64,000 bases of DNA. Origin: Echinococcus granulosus (lineage: Eukaryota; Platyhelminthes; Cestoda; Cyclophyllidea; Taeniidae). Below the pieces are notes generated by a model. The model worked only from the letters and a program-made list of their open reading frames with translations. It searched no databases and was not told the origin of the DNA. Made by a program: the position numbers and the translations under genes. The stretch is taken from the NCBI RefSeq assembly GCF_000524195.1, contig NW_020170381.1:199318-263317 (forward strand), written 5' to 3'. Every line of letters begins with the position of its first letter. The stretch's first letter is position 1. Positions 47,101 through 58,400 of this stretch are shown piece by piece.

Positions 47101-48489
47101 TCCTATGGGAGTGGCGGCATGCTCTGCTATGCTGACAGTTCGAAGGTACGAAGTGCGTATTGTAATCCATCATCCAGTCAGCGTACTTCATCCGCTGTGT
47201 TCAGGAATTCCACTTTTAAGTTCAATTTATCTGTATAGTTTTTTGAAGTTATGGGAAATGGAAATCCTTATTCACGCTCTGAAGCATGTATTCTGCACCA
47301 TTCTTCGCGTCATTCCAACAGATAAGGTGGAATTTAAAAACTGCTATGTACACCCCTATTGCACTACAAATACGCGACCTCCTTAAGGGAAATACGCCAC
47401 TTCACAAGGCATATCACATTCATGCCATACAATATACTCAGTTATAGAACTATAGACATCGGTTAACGCAATAATAGAATTGTGTTATGCAAATTCTGGG
47501 TACACGATTTAAACAACTTGATGAATTGCTGATCCGAGACTTGTCAATAGCCTTAATTTGCCTCATGAACTATAAGTCTTACACTGGAAAATTCAGATTC
47601 ACATTATGTAATTATAAATGTTTCATCCCAGACCAATTTCAAAGGGGACTGGAGTGGTGAAGGAGGAGCCCTGTCTTACCGAGGTTCACACACCAAGGGG
47701 TTCACCTTTTACCATCCACGTCTCACCCAGAGAGGCGTCACCTGTGTTTGGTGACAAAGTCTCAACACTGGATGAACTCAGTTCTAAAAAGATAGTTAAT
47801 ACCAAGGCACAAACACCAAGGTGAGGCATATTTGTCAATGTTTTATTTTTTTAACAAGACTGTTGACATAATTGTGAGTAAATTCACTCGTCAGGTGCGA
47901 TTAAATGCGCTGGGATTTCTGCATTTTTGATCAAACTGTTTCAATAATTTATAAAAAATTCCTCTTAGGTTGGTTGGTGACTATCACATTATCACTAGTC
48001 CGTGAACTATTAGAAGTAAAAGCCGCAACCTTTAAGGCAATAACGATATTTTTCTGACCGCTTTTGATTTGAGGTCAATGTATGGCTAGTGCAGTTTTAC
48101 TATCTCCTTGTGCCTTCAAGAACTTACGTTTTATTTATGAAATTTTACTTGAACTTAATTAAGCAGATTCTAGGTAGATGATATTGAATCAAGTAGATCA
48201 TAAATGGGGTATTTTTAGCTGGTGGGATAGAAGATACCGAATAGGTTGTTCGCAACATCATTCCTATACGTGTAACTTCTTCCTTGAAAAGCATATTTCT
48301 TTCCTAAATGCTTGAAAATTTGTAATGCTGATAACTCTCAGCATCTCTTACAATTTATTTTCTATTTAGTTCCCCAGGATCAATCTTACACCCCTCAACG
48401 AACACGTAAAAACATTGAATGTGCGCACTTTAACGAATTCGGTTCAACTCACCGATCCCAGGAGAGCTTCATTAACTTGTATATTTTAA
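27435..48489 (+). CDS. Large spectrin-repeat plus I-set immunoglobulin-domain protein
   Basis: Exons: 27435-27557, 27598-27762, 27792-28079, about 28188-28373, 28442-28636, 28740-28894, 28982-29315, about 29578-30098, 30500-30646, 31847-32183, 33152-33451, 33516-33821, 35101-35517, 36101-36430, 36962-37113, 37361-37491, 40112-40815, 44011-44219, 44644-44997, 46958-47145, 47632-47820, about 48378-48489. The first ten encode about 800 residues of helical, spectrin-like repeats (LPHNLTEALKMRKQHEKLEL, AHLSKHYAKLCKKIEEI). Exon 32183 ends in phase 1 and joins 33152 to form an Asp codon, linking the helices to eight Ig domains (WFRDGIQL...DAGRYSC, VIWLKDG, VFWLKDG, RWEHNGEEL...GRYTLIAENPMG). No signal peptide, transmembrane segment, GEF, kinase or FN3 domain is seen, so it is probably a cytoplasmic cytoskeletal or muscle protein. 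CCDC141, Trio/kalirin, obscurin/UNC-89 and titin share parts of this layout, but none shares all of it. The joins at 29315/29578 and 28188 and the last exon are uncertain. Alternative acceptors at 48370 (stop 48409) and 28215 also keep the frame. Confidence 0.82.
30647..31846 (+). other. Intron of the spectrin/Ig gene
   Basis: 1.2 kb between LPTLMQ and QEAARLQKDIE, both phase 0. An ORF at 31154-31372 has no helical or Ig character and is ignored. Confidence 0.6.
32184..32464 (+). other. Possible alternative 3' end after the spectrin repeats
   Basis: If the GTGATA donor at 32184 is not used, the frame reads on for 13 codons to TGA at 32225-32227. An AATAAA signal follows at 32459-32464. This would give a spectrin-only isoform without Ig domains. 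It is supported only by the arrangement of stop and signal; AATAAA occurs often by chance in such AT-rich sequence. Confidence 0.3.
33152..36430 (+). other. Immunoglobulin domains 1-4 of the spectrin/Ig gene
   Basis: Four exons (33152-33451, 33516-33821, 35101-35517, 36101-36430) each encode one Ig fold, and every one is entered and left in phase 1, the classic symmetrical exon pattern for Ig modules. Domain 3 (LLLKCPL, MQWFRDG, DAGRYSCRM) and domain 4 (AELRCRLEP, VNWYHFE, GGVYKCEARN) have both core cysteines and the tryptophan. Domain 1 lacks the second cysteine (GQYIVTI) and domain 2 lacks the first. This suggests an intracellular protein. Confidence 0.82.
33822..35100 (+). other. Intron between Ig domains 2 and 3
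   Basis: About 1.3 kb, AT-rich. It starts GTAAAG and ends with a pyrimidine-rich acceptor (CTCTCTTGCACCGTGAAG). No other feature was recognised. Confidence 0.65.
37492..40111 (+). other. Long intron between Ig domains 5 and 6
   Basis: About 2.6 kb joining phase 2 to phase 2. It contains a less AT-rich patch near 39150-39310 with an unrecognised minus-strand ORF (39146-39427), possibly a decayed element. An AATAAA at 37634-37639 follows the in-frame stop at 37492-37494, which would permit a truncated isoform. Confidence 0.5.
40816..44010 (+). other. Long intron between Ig domains 6 and 7, with an AATAAA near its 5' end
   Basis: About 3.2 kb joining phase 1 to phase 1. Read-through from exon 40815 stops at TAG 40906-40908, and AATAAA follows at 40951-40956. 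The 194-codon ORF near 41313-41897 is described separately. The remainder is AT-rich without recognised features. Confidence 0.5.
41362..41897 (+). other. Possible alternative terminal exon in the spectrin/Ig gene
   Basis: An open stretch follows an AG at 41360-41361 and would accept the phase-1 exon ending at 40815 in frame (Asp codon), then run 178 codons to TGA at 41895-41897. It is basic and Ser/Leu/Cys-containing, with two similar short motifs (ASLPNL and RSLPNL) and a CGNC group, but I recognise no domain. Its length exceeds what chance usually gives in this AT-rich setting. It may instead be an unrelated small gene or fortuitous. Confidence 0.3.
44998..46957 (+). other. Intron splitting Ig domain 8, containing a GC-rich island
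   Basis: About 2 kb between VIGLPMPD and IRWEHNGEEL, phase 0 to phase 0. Most is AT-rich, but about 45390-45620 is strikingly GC-rich with a palindromic core. No exon was identified in it. Confidence 0.6.
45501..45518. repeat. GC-rich palindrome inside an intron
   Basis: GGTGCGC (45501-45507) and GCGCACC (45512-45518) are perfect inverted copies around a 4-base loop. They lie within about 230 bases of GC- and CpG-rich sequence that stands out sharply from the surrounding AT-rich intron. Confidence 0.6.
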
Positions 48490-50967
48490 GAGTTTGGAGT
48501 TAATTGCTTGAAACTGTCCTTATTATGCCTATTTTAAATCCCTAACTTTGATGGCTGCATTGTGAAATTATCTAGGTTCCTTTTATTATTTCTTTTACAT
48601 TCCCGCTTAAGCTGTTTAGTCGGATGTACACCTTACCAAGCCGTACGAATACCAAACAGAAATGTTTTAAACATTTACACAAAGCTTTTGATGTTATTTT
48701 GCCCCTTCTATTCGCAAGGTACTTTTCTTTCACTTCCAAGCAGTTTGTGCAGAGCAACGGCGATTGGCAAAAGTCGAAATGAGCTCCGATCTGCAACGTC
48801 ACAGCACACAGAGTATGGATTTGTCTTGCAAAATAAATTCTACCAGCTTGAAATAGGCGGCCAAAATAATATTTCTTTAGTTTTCGGACGTCGCTATATT
48901 CGATCACATATACGTTTTAATAGCTGCAACAGTTAAATGCCCCGAAACGATAGGTCCTTTAAAATACGGGGTTGGTGCATTCACCAGCTTTACTAATAGT
49001 TATTTTTATGCATGTCCTTAGAATTTGCCTCTTGAAATACCATTTAATCACACTTGTAATAGTATTGTCAGCGCCATAACGATAACAGCAGAAAGTGTTC
49101 GCATACTGTACTTTTTAAGTGGGTGATCGGTTGGGGGGTTTATCATAAAGAGTGGATGTAGCAACTGGGGGAAAAGGGCTGCTGTGGTAACTGAATCCAT
49201 ACTGATGGTGAGTAAGCGATCATCATCCGATATCACTAGCAGTTGGTATGAAAGTCGGTTCAAGTAAAGTGAAACGGTGTGAGTAAGCTAATCTTTGGGT
49301 GCCACTGGACGACGAAATATACACCTGAGTGTTACTGAAGATCTTACTCTTGCGATGTGCTAACAAAACATTTGGATCAGATATCCCTCTTAGGAAATCG
49401 GATTTCGCATGCCTTTTTATTTATCCTGACATTTCGCCACGCATTCTTGAAGAGTTATTCATTTAAATGATACACTAATTAAAAGTGATGGCATTGTGCG
49501 AGAGTGAGCCAAAGAGCACAGCAGTCATATCACCCACACACTTAATTACGACAAGTGTGTCCACGAGATTAAGTGCTATTTCTCTCTTATTTTCTTTGCA
49601 TCGATTTTGACTTCCAGAGTATTCACATTAGCGTACACGAACAGCTGTCCTAGAGAGGTGTTTGAGGCGTTTCATCTGCTGTCGTTTTTACGGGAAAAAA
49701 TTACTGTTTAATCGGCTGCGAAAACATTTAAAGTGCAGAGCGGTTGTAGCACGCATTCAGCTTCACGTCAAGCCTCAAACGACATTACATAAATTGAAAA
49801 TACCCGTGTGAGTAAACACTTCGGCAGTTGAAATACTCCACATATTATTGATTCTCAAACTTGAACCTTTCCAATCATATAAGCAAGATAATTCAAACCT
49901 TGAGTATAGTGTAGGTACTGATGCATATCGACTGGTACTAATGAATGACTTTGGGTATAATAATTTGATTGAGCTAATGGAATCACAATTACATGCATTT
50001 AATTTATATTTTCTAGGGTTTTTATAGCTTAAAGTATAACAAGGAAGTCAGCTTCCATGTTACAAATTTATATGTTAGATGGATTTGTACCTAAATAGCC
50101 ATAAAATTGGATTTAATCCAGTTACATTATTAGGATCTGCAGTGTCGTTGGGATTAGAAATATTTAATAAGCCTGATCCATATTTACCTATTACAACTGG
50201 TTAAATCCACTCAATTCGAATTTTTAAAGGGTAGAACCAAAAAACACTGAGAAAACCTTACAAAACTGAATTAGATCTACGAAAAATGTCTTGAGATTTC
50301 TACGCGCAGATATATTAACAGGAGGAATTAATTGGAAATGATTTGAGACACTGCCGTAACACGCTCGATCTCCTCTTATGTCAGTAGACAAAATGAACTT
50401 TGGGAGGATATGGAATCCCTGCTTCTACAGAATCGTTCTCCAATTGAAATGCCCCGGTTTTAATTTTAGCAATACAGGTCATTGCGAGGTTGCAAGCGTT
50501 CAGAAGTCAATGTGAGCAAAGAATGTATTTTCAAACTCACACTGGCTTCCACTTTTGATACTTAACATGTATTGTACAGTCATAATAACATTTATTATTA
50601 TTACAAATGTATACTAATAAATGACTTTTTAAAGAATCCCACTAATGTACCATGGATGCACTAGGTAAACATAATATCATAAAATGACTTTAATTAAAGA
50701 CTCATTTCGATTTCATTGAGAGTACTTTTAAAATGTATAATTTAAGCAAAATGACAGGGGATTTTATTTCTCACCGGGCACCCAATTGCCATCCCAACCG
50801 TGTTCTACCAATCAGAAATGGGTTGGTGCCATTGGTTGGGCAATCGCACGCTTATCTTCAATCAATTATATCCAAACAACTTTCTCGTGTGAATGTTTTT
50901 AAGGATTCATATGTGTTCTGTGAATCCTCCTTGTCTACCTAATGTGCTACTCAAGTAAAAATCGAAA
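48490..50967. other. Intergenic region between the spectrin/Ig gene and receptor 1
   Basis: About 2.5 kb, AT-rich, presumably holding the 3' UTR of the upstream gene and the promoter of the 7TM receptor. An ORF at 48562-48936 (+) starts with a hydrophobic stretch but has no recognisable domain and is not accepted as a gene. Nothing else was recognised. Confidence 0.5.
48832..48837 (+). terminator. Candidate poly(A) signal for the spectrin/Ig gene
   Basis: AATAAA lies about 340 bases after the proposed stop codon at 48487-48489, and no strong competing gene feature lies between. Confidence 0.35.
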
Positions 50968-53900
50968 ATGCTAAAGGTGCTGTCAACACAGGTGACCGCA
51001 TCAAACATTGAGCCGGTTACGAGCAATTACACAACCGGAACGATTTCCGCAGTAGGCCTGTCTGATGACGGTCTCAGCATTGTCCCCTCAGATTATAATG
51101 TGTTCGTCATTGCGCTCTCTGTGATTCAAAACGAAGTAACGCATGATTGTCGACGCATTGCAACTCTCATACTCTCCGGATTCCTAGTCGTAGGAATTCT
51201 GTGTAAGTTACTATTTTTCCAAATTATCCATGAAATAAGAAAAAGGGGCGATTTATCTTAAATGAATAAAGTGGTTTTAAAATAAGGCTATGGTTGACTC
51301 TAATTAGGGAAATACTTGTTAATTCAATACTTGTTGAAGCAGACGAAATTAAGCAACTTACTTTTGAAATACACTACTAGCATACCCTTCGTTTTCTTGG
51401 CCATATGCGGGCAATTTCCTGATGGTCTTATCCCCATTACTCGAGCATTTTCTAAGCTACTAAATTTTTTTACATTGCTTTGTTTTTCATTTGCTGATAT
51501 TTTATAGGCCGAACATTTGCAATTCAGTAGTAATTGTGGTATTTCACCACATAAAACTCCACTTTATTTCAAATAAGCATAATGTAAGTGAAGAATGCTA
51601 AACTTGGGTTGGTTTAGCTCCTGTGATATAAAAAAACGTCGAGTCATAATTATTTCCCATACATTAAAAACATACTAGATAAGCAATGCGTAAATTATTT
51701 ACGCACGTTTTACTAGACCTTTGAAAGGCAAATGCCATAGCCTTCACATTTCTGGATATTTCGTATCTGATACCTTGACCTAAAGGTTCACATGTTCCCT
51801 GCATTCGTATCACCTGTCTAAATTGAGGTCGTTGTTTCTTTCCGTAGAAGAAAACAGCACGAAAATGTTTCATGTCATGTGAAACATCACAAGCGCTATC
51901 ACACATAAGCTTATCTCTAAGCCACGCAAATCGCTTACCTCATTGCAACAGTAAGTATAATCAATTTTAGTGGGAATAAGTTAAGCAGAATACTCTTAAA
52001 AGAAAAACAACTTCCAAAAATCTTTTAAAGCCATCGTCTTAAATACAGTCTATTAAAGTAATCGAAGGATGGACTTGGATATACGTAACTCATTCCAACT
52101 CTCGGACTCCAATGTATGTGGTACGATAGTTTCTTCCTTGCCACCGGCTAATAAAGCCTTGACAAGTAATATGACTATGGGATGTTTACTTGGTCAATCT
52201 GCTTAAATCTTATTTCCACGTGTCACCTATTTCAATGTAAACTCCTCCAAATCCATTATTGAAAACCTAAACCTGCGAAAACGACCACGCTTTCAGTGAC
52301 TGTAGAATGATATTTATTAGTTAGTTGGATAAACACCCCAGTCATGTTAGAAACTATGCAATTGATAGTTTTAGTAGCAGGCGGGTGAGTCAAAACTTCC
52401 AATGAATAGACTAACTTAAGGTCTTTTCCTTACAGTAAGGGTATAGTATATTATGAAAACCTTTATTAGTTCCTAAACCCATTTTCTCCACTTGAAGCTG
52501 TATCATTTCTTCAAAAAAACAATTCGGTAGTTACAGTAATTGCCTTTTAGTTCCCATGAAGATCACTTTATTTCCAGCTGTTCGCAGAGTTTTCGATATA
52601 GTTGTTTCGCTGTGTTTATCCGCCTTTTAATGTATATTGGGTTCTTTGGGGTATTTTCAATCAAACACTATTTTATTTTTACGACTAATTAAATCAAGAG
52701 TGTATATTTCACTTCCTTCGCCGGATTGTTAAATACGGGTGCGAATTTAAGCAAATCAGACAGAAATGAAACATTTTAATGGCAACTTGTGTTCTATATT
52801 AGGGTGAGTGCTCTTTATCGTAGCCTCTTTCCCCAAACAGTATTTGCATAGAAGACTGACTATTTGTTTTCTTTCATGATTGTTGTTGCTTACACCTTAT
52901 ACCAAAAAATAATAGAACTTATCACATTGCATTATCTTTAAAAACCCTCTTAATTAAATAAAATCTTTTAGTCAAGAAACGCACTTTCAAAAGCATTAGT
53001 AGTCGGACCCAGGATTTCTAGTTTTCACTCTTAGCTGTAAATTTGAAAGCTGATATTGCAACACACGAGAAACAACGCACAAGCACAGCCACAGCTCATT
53101 CATCAAGGGAGAATGCCACCTAAAAGGGGTTGTCTTTCATTAAACTTATCACCTTAGCGCAGTCTAATTAAAGATCACTATTCACAGCACACGGGTCCAT
53201 TTTAACCAAGGTCCTCCGTTGACTCGACGTATTGCTTTGCAAGTGGACCATTTTTGCTAAAAGAATCTAATTTACCTACTTTACTTTATACAAAATAGTT
53301 TTTCAGCCATTAGACTAGTATTAGGAGTTTCATGTTAAAATTATTCCATGATTTTCTCATTTTCAATAGCCCGAGTTTTCGTTTTCATATTTTAGGGCGC
53401 GCACATTTAAAATTGCCATAATTGAAAAAGACGATGCCAAAGGTACTGAACTTATCCGTGAATAAACTCTCTCCCATTCACACTACTCTAATGTGCCACG
53501 GCACAACTCTCATATAAATCGTCCGCAATTTGCTTTGTGTAATTGTGTGAATGTTTTACTATGGGATTTGTGCTACATGTTAAATGTAATGGTAGTACCA
53601 ATACAAAATTTGCGGGATTATGGAACTTTCATTCAATCAACCAGTTGAGTAGCCGCTATTGATCATTCGTATGGTTCACTTGTGAACTATTCTATTCTTC
53701 CAACAACCTTTGATTTCAGAATATGAGAAATGGCATTTCAATTTTTTTACTGAATAAAATTATTAAAAAAATCCAAGTAATTTTGTTAACTGCACTTATT
53801 TTTCCTTTTTAGTAATAATTCCCGCAATCTTACAAACAGCAGCGGCATACCTCTGGATAGGCCAATGTAGAAAACAGCTGGGCCACCAGCCCTTAATTAA

Positions 53901-55257
53901 TTCTCGCAATAACGGATACAGTACAGTTCCGACCGGATTCCCCCAAAAAAATGTTACAGACATGACACGAACGCTATTTATTTACCGAATCCTGGCCTGT
54001 GTGGCGTCTTTGTTGGTGTTGCTCTGTTCAACTCTCCCTCAGTTAGTTCTAGCCGTAGCAAATCCTCCTAAGGAAGGTAACATTGACCAATTATGGGGAT
54101 GGTGTCACGCCTTTGTGTACATGGACCATGCTACCCGCTCATTCGCAACATACCTGATCGTTGTACCCTATGTTCTTTTCTTCTGGGATTTCCTATTCAG
54201 CGAAGTAGTTCCAAGGCGTCGTTTGGTAATGCAGCATATATTCCGTGGCATTCTCATATCAGCACTGCCCATAGCATTATTTTCCTCATTGATTGCTGTG
54301 CCCCTTGTTTTGTTTCGTTACGAACGGCTTTGGAACGGCACCCACGATGTATGTTTATCAAGCATCAGTGGCACCAAAATCTTTCTGGTGTTCGACTTTG
54401 CTGTTACACGGGTTGTTCCAATGGCCATAATTGTTGGGGTGACATCAGCTTTTCTCATTTGGTTGCCTCGACATCATTACGGCGTTTTCTATGAGCCTCT
54501 TATATTCCTTTTCCTGATGGCTCCACTCGCCTTCGTCGAAGCGACAATCTACATAGCCTGTTATATGGGCGTAGTTCGCTACCTGGTCAATGAGAACTTT
54601 GCTAATGCCCTTCTGATATTCTATGCTTTCTATCACATGTCGTTTAGTAGTACCTTTGTCTTGGCAACTCTGCGCTCTGTTGTCACTGAAATTCGACGTG
54701 AAAGGAGAGCTAGAAAACAATTTTCGATTGGTGAGGAACCAAAGGTTGATGAGTGCAGAAGTGCTCGTCGCAGTAATGTTATGCTCGGACTGCAGCGTCA
54801 ATTTTCTGTTGTTTTCCGGTGGCGCTCCGAATGTGCAGAGGATGAACTACATTTAGAGGAACACGTAAAGAGCAAGAAGTCCGAGACAGATGTAGAAGCG
54901 CCTCCAATTCTTGAGGAGACATTTGATGATGAGTTTGTGGAAAAAAAGCAACCTGATGATGTGATCATGCACTATTCTATTCTGCAGCGGTCTGCCACCT
55001 ATAAGAAGCCAGCTTCACAGAGCCAGAGTGTTAGCCCTACACCGAAACCCATAGCCAATACCAGCGCATTGACCTCCAGCCCAACACACTCTCCGGGTGA
55101 CAGTTCAAGGAGAAATCTCAACATGGGGCCCAGTCCAGCTTACAGAACTCTGCGGAGTCCTGTTGAGAATGTGAGTTGTAGCCCAGGTTCAATCGCCCAG
55201 AGTCACCAAATCGGTCACAGTACCGGTAGTCTACAAAATGTCGGCAGTCAGGCTTAG
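50968..55257 (+). CDS. Divergent 7TM G protein-coupled receptor (receptor 1)
   Basis: Two exons, 50968-51202 and 53813-55257, join in phase 1 to encode about 559 residues. The ATG is the first after an in-frame stop. The N-terminus is short with an NYT glycosylation site. Seven hydrophobic segments follow: TM1 about 63-93 (split by the intron), TM2 about 133-160 (VLLCSTLPQL), TM3 from Cys176 (WCHAFVYMDHATRSFATY), TM4 near RGILISALPIALFSSL, TM5 (FDFAVTRVVPMAIIVG), TM6 (YEPLIFLFLMAPLAF), TM7 (LLIFYAFYHMSFSSTF). The extracellular Cys in HDVCLSS could pair with Cys176. The cytoplasmic tail of roughly 190 residues is rich in Ser, Pro and charged residues. There is no DRY after TM3 and no NPxxY in TM7, so it is not a standard class A receptor. 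It shares motifs with the receptor at 63434-60648. The ligand is unknown. A 7TM receptor is likely; the G-protein coupling is assumed. Confidence 0.8.
51203..53812 (+). other. Intron splitting TM1 of receptor 1
   Basis: About 2.6 kb starting GTAAGT and ending in a long pyrimidine tract and TTTTTAG. It is AT-rich, with no other feature recognised. Confidence 0.7.
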
Positions 55258-55468
55258 AGTGCCATTTTGGCAACTGTCTCATTACCAAGGAACGTACAAA
55301 GGACTCCAAGATTCGGATTTTGAAGTCCACTTCACTTTATCCAGCCCCAGTGAATTTGACATTTTAATCAGTCACCATAATACATCCGCATTAGTTTCTC
55401 CCAATCAATGGTGAGAAAAACCAAAGTACTACAATGCGAAACTATTTTCCCAAAACTACTGGCTGTAA

Positions 55469-55474
55469 AATAAA
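55469..55474 (+). terminator. Candidate poly(A) signal for receptor 1
   Basis: AATAAA lies 212 bases after the TAG stop of receptor 1 on the same strand. Confidence 0.5.
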
Positions 55475-58400
55475 ATTGTTGCATCCACGTATATTTCAGT
55501 TGATTATCCGCCACTTTGGTAACATAAATATTCTGGTTATCCAACTTAATGCCCAGCACCTAATAAATTTAAAATTAAACACAAGCACCTCTAGTTCCGT
55601 TCATGATGTTTTCTGCACTAAGCTCATCAAGCTGATAACTGAAAGTTTGGGCAGACCTATCACGAGAGTTATGGGGTGCAGATAATTCACAGAAGTGATA
55701 AATCTTCACCTTCAAATTTAAAAGAATTCTCAGTTTAATTTGTTGTCTGTCTATCAAACATGTGACCGGAATTTGAAAGCAGCTCATTTGATCAGGACTA
55801 AAACTACACAAATATTCATCGCGTCAGACCAGTGGTGCTGATGTTGACCTGGATGGCGACTATAGTTTTAAGTGCATTTCTTTTAACTTAGTATCTTACG
55901 ATTTTAAACAGTAACAACGGTATCTTCACTTTGTGTTTTTCCCGCTAGTGTATCCAATGAACAGATTTGAATGTGTTGGAAATATGCTCAAAAGTTTCTG
56001 CCGTTTCTGAGTAGTTCCTTAGCTCACTATTGGTTATGTGCTAAGTGGCTGATGGGCATGGGGGGGATCAAAAGGCTAAAAATTCTTGTAAGTACTCCAA
56101 GGATATAAAGTCGTTGTATGAAGCATTAATAACTTCAGCTTATCTAGTACAATGGTGATTTTGAAATGATGTAAAGCCTCATATGCCTCATCTCTTGTTT
56201 TGACAGAAGCTTGCACTAGATTTTATGTTATTTCTAACATGCTTCCAAGCCAGAATATCCATTGAAAATGATAATGACATTAATATTTGGTTTATACCTT
56301 GATATATTTGCACTTTAACAAGTTATGCAATTTCAAACGGGCTCACCTTTGTGAACACCTTGATAATTGCAAATTAAGGCCTACGCCAACATGAAAATTT
56401 CAAAAGGATGCTTTCCATGGGAACTCCAGCCTCTCAAAAGCATACACTTTTTTGTCTGCATATTAAATTCTTACTTATTTCTGGTATCAAAATGCATCGT
56501 TATTCTTGTTATTTTACTCCGGGGTGTTGACGATAACTTTCCAAAAAATATCTGCTAGCTCTATGTGTTTGTTGATTCAGGAGTAAATTGTGTATCAGGC
56601 ATTATCCGTAAAACACTCCTGTAAACACAAAACTTTTTATTTGGCTGCCCTTATGAAACAGTTGTCAAGTACACAATGTGAGGAAGAATCAAACGACACA
56701 AAAATTCCTAAAATCCCACCCTAATCCATTTGTGGGATTCCCTAATTCTCACATCACGAGTATATTGCGAATCATTCCATTCATCTAAACAATGCAACTT
56801 TTTGCCCTTCATGAGTACCGTTTTTTTTTCATTTAGACAAACTACCGGAAGGAGGTATGTAAAAGCTGCAATTGTATTAATATTATTAGCATTCTTGACA
56901 AACATCGCACTACACAAGGACTTAAAAAACTTCCTGGAAAAGCCCTAAATTCATTCAAATAACTACTTTTTGATAAAATAAAAAGGTTATTGGCATAAGT
57001 CAGCTATTAGTATTCCTTCAGTAACATGGAAGTCTTCCCATAGAGAATTGGCACTTAGCATATCTACATTTTTCTCGATTTTTTGCATCAAGTTCTTATT
57101 TTTACCTAAAAACCGGAATCTAATCTTATTTTTTGGGATCTGAGATTTCCAAACTGGAATTTTAACAAAACCTAACCCTGATGAAATTAAGGTATCTAGT
57201 AGGATACCTTGCATTCAACATCATGTTGATATAACAGTTTAATTTTATACTGCGTGATATAACCACCTTAGTTGGATTGCATATTGGGCTTCAGATGTTG
57301 CTTGTTCGGTCAATCAAGATGGTGTAGTGCTGATAAAGCATAGCATTCATTCAGCAGTAGTTAGTGCATGTAAGAGAAGAAGCTCCTATCATAGCGCATA
57401 TGCCTCGCATTATTTCACTTTTGGCTTTTAAAGAAAATATTCGGATACTTTTGAAGGGCAATTTAAACCAAGGGAATTACTTCATGACATGTACGAATGG
57501 CCGGGTTTAACTTTTTTATTAGTTTCGTCCATCTTCATTCACCCTAACGGCCAGCATTACTCCTGTTGCTTCCATGACAGGTAACCTCAGCGGGCATTTC
57601 ACTTTCTAAATCGCAATCTCCGGCGATCGTCCTCTCTTTTTACATCCATCCTCATTCCAGCTAAGGTCTGCCTGCTGAAATTCGGTTATAATTTCCGGAA
57701 GAAGTTTACCTTTGATTCAACAGTTCTTCACATTGTTTTTGCGACCTTGCAAAGACTCAATAAATTGGCCGATGGCTCGCTAAAAGCTTGTAAACTTTCT
57801 ATTCTTTTGCATCTTTGCAAGTCAAAATAGCCTTAAGACCTATATAGAAAACATCATGAAAGGCTAGGTACATAGTTCACATCATTTTTGACTGACAGTT
57901 TTGTTCGCTAATTTAAACTAGCCTTTCAACGCGGGGGATTTTTAAAATGATAGAGGATCAGCTACTTTAATTTACTAACTTGTACGACCTGCACTTCAAA
58001 AAGATCAACGTTACACTGAATATACTCTGAGACAAACATGATTATGTAAAAAACTGAATGATGATGAGTGACTCTGCCACAGAACATGCAAAACAACAAT
58101 CCGGCAATTCGTAATATCGCGTCAAAAGTATTTTAAAATAAAAATAAATCCCCTAAATGGCCAGCCCAAGTTTAAATTTAAGAATGATTTTCAAGAAGCC
58201 ACTGTGCAACGTGTTCGAAATAATAATTCATTATAGCAGTTTCTTCTCAGGACTAACTTCACATTGGCTTTTAGCTCTTTAGTCGATAGAGTCCTCTGCT
58301 GAACGCTTTGTGCAAACATGATGTTTCCATTTGAGGAAAGACATCAGCATTGTAAGGTTTAATTAAGTACAAATATTGGGTAATCTACCAAATGCAACCT

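Larger units (their letters stand above)
36962..47145 (+). other. Immunoglobulin domains 5-8 of the spectrin/Ig gene
   Basis: Domain 5 is split over 36962-37113 and 37361-37491 (VIWLKDG; GVYAVVIKNVAGSAE). Domain 6 is in 40112-40815, after about 120 residues of disordered linker. Domain 7 spans 44011-44219 and the start of 44644-44997 (VFWLKDG; GLWEVIARNSAGLV). Domain 8 spans 44644-44997 and 46958-47145 (RWEHNGEEL; GRYTLIAENPMGVA). The Y/W-x-V-x-A/K-N-x-x-G pattern is typical of I-set domains. The second core cysteine is absent from all four, and the first is also absent from domain 5. Confidence 0.8.

Noticed and set aside
48562..48936. 124-codon ORF with a hydrophobic N-terminus after the spectrin/Ig gene
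   Set aside because: It has no recognisable domain, overlaps a similar-length ORF on the other strand and contains the probable poly(A) signal of the upstream gene.
54445..54801. Minus-strand ORF inside receptor 1
   Set aside because: It is antisense to the 7TM coding sequence and has no domain or splice partners.
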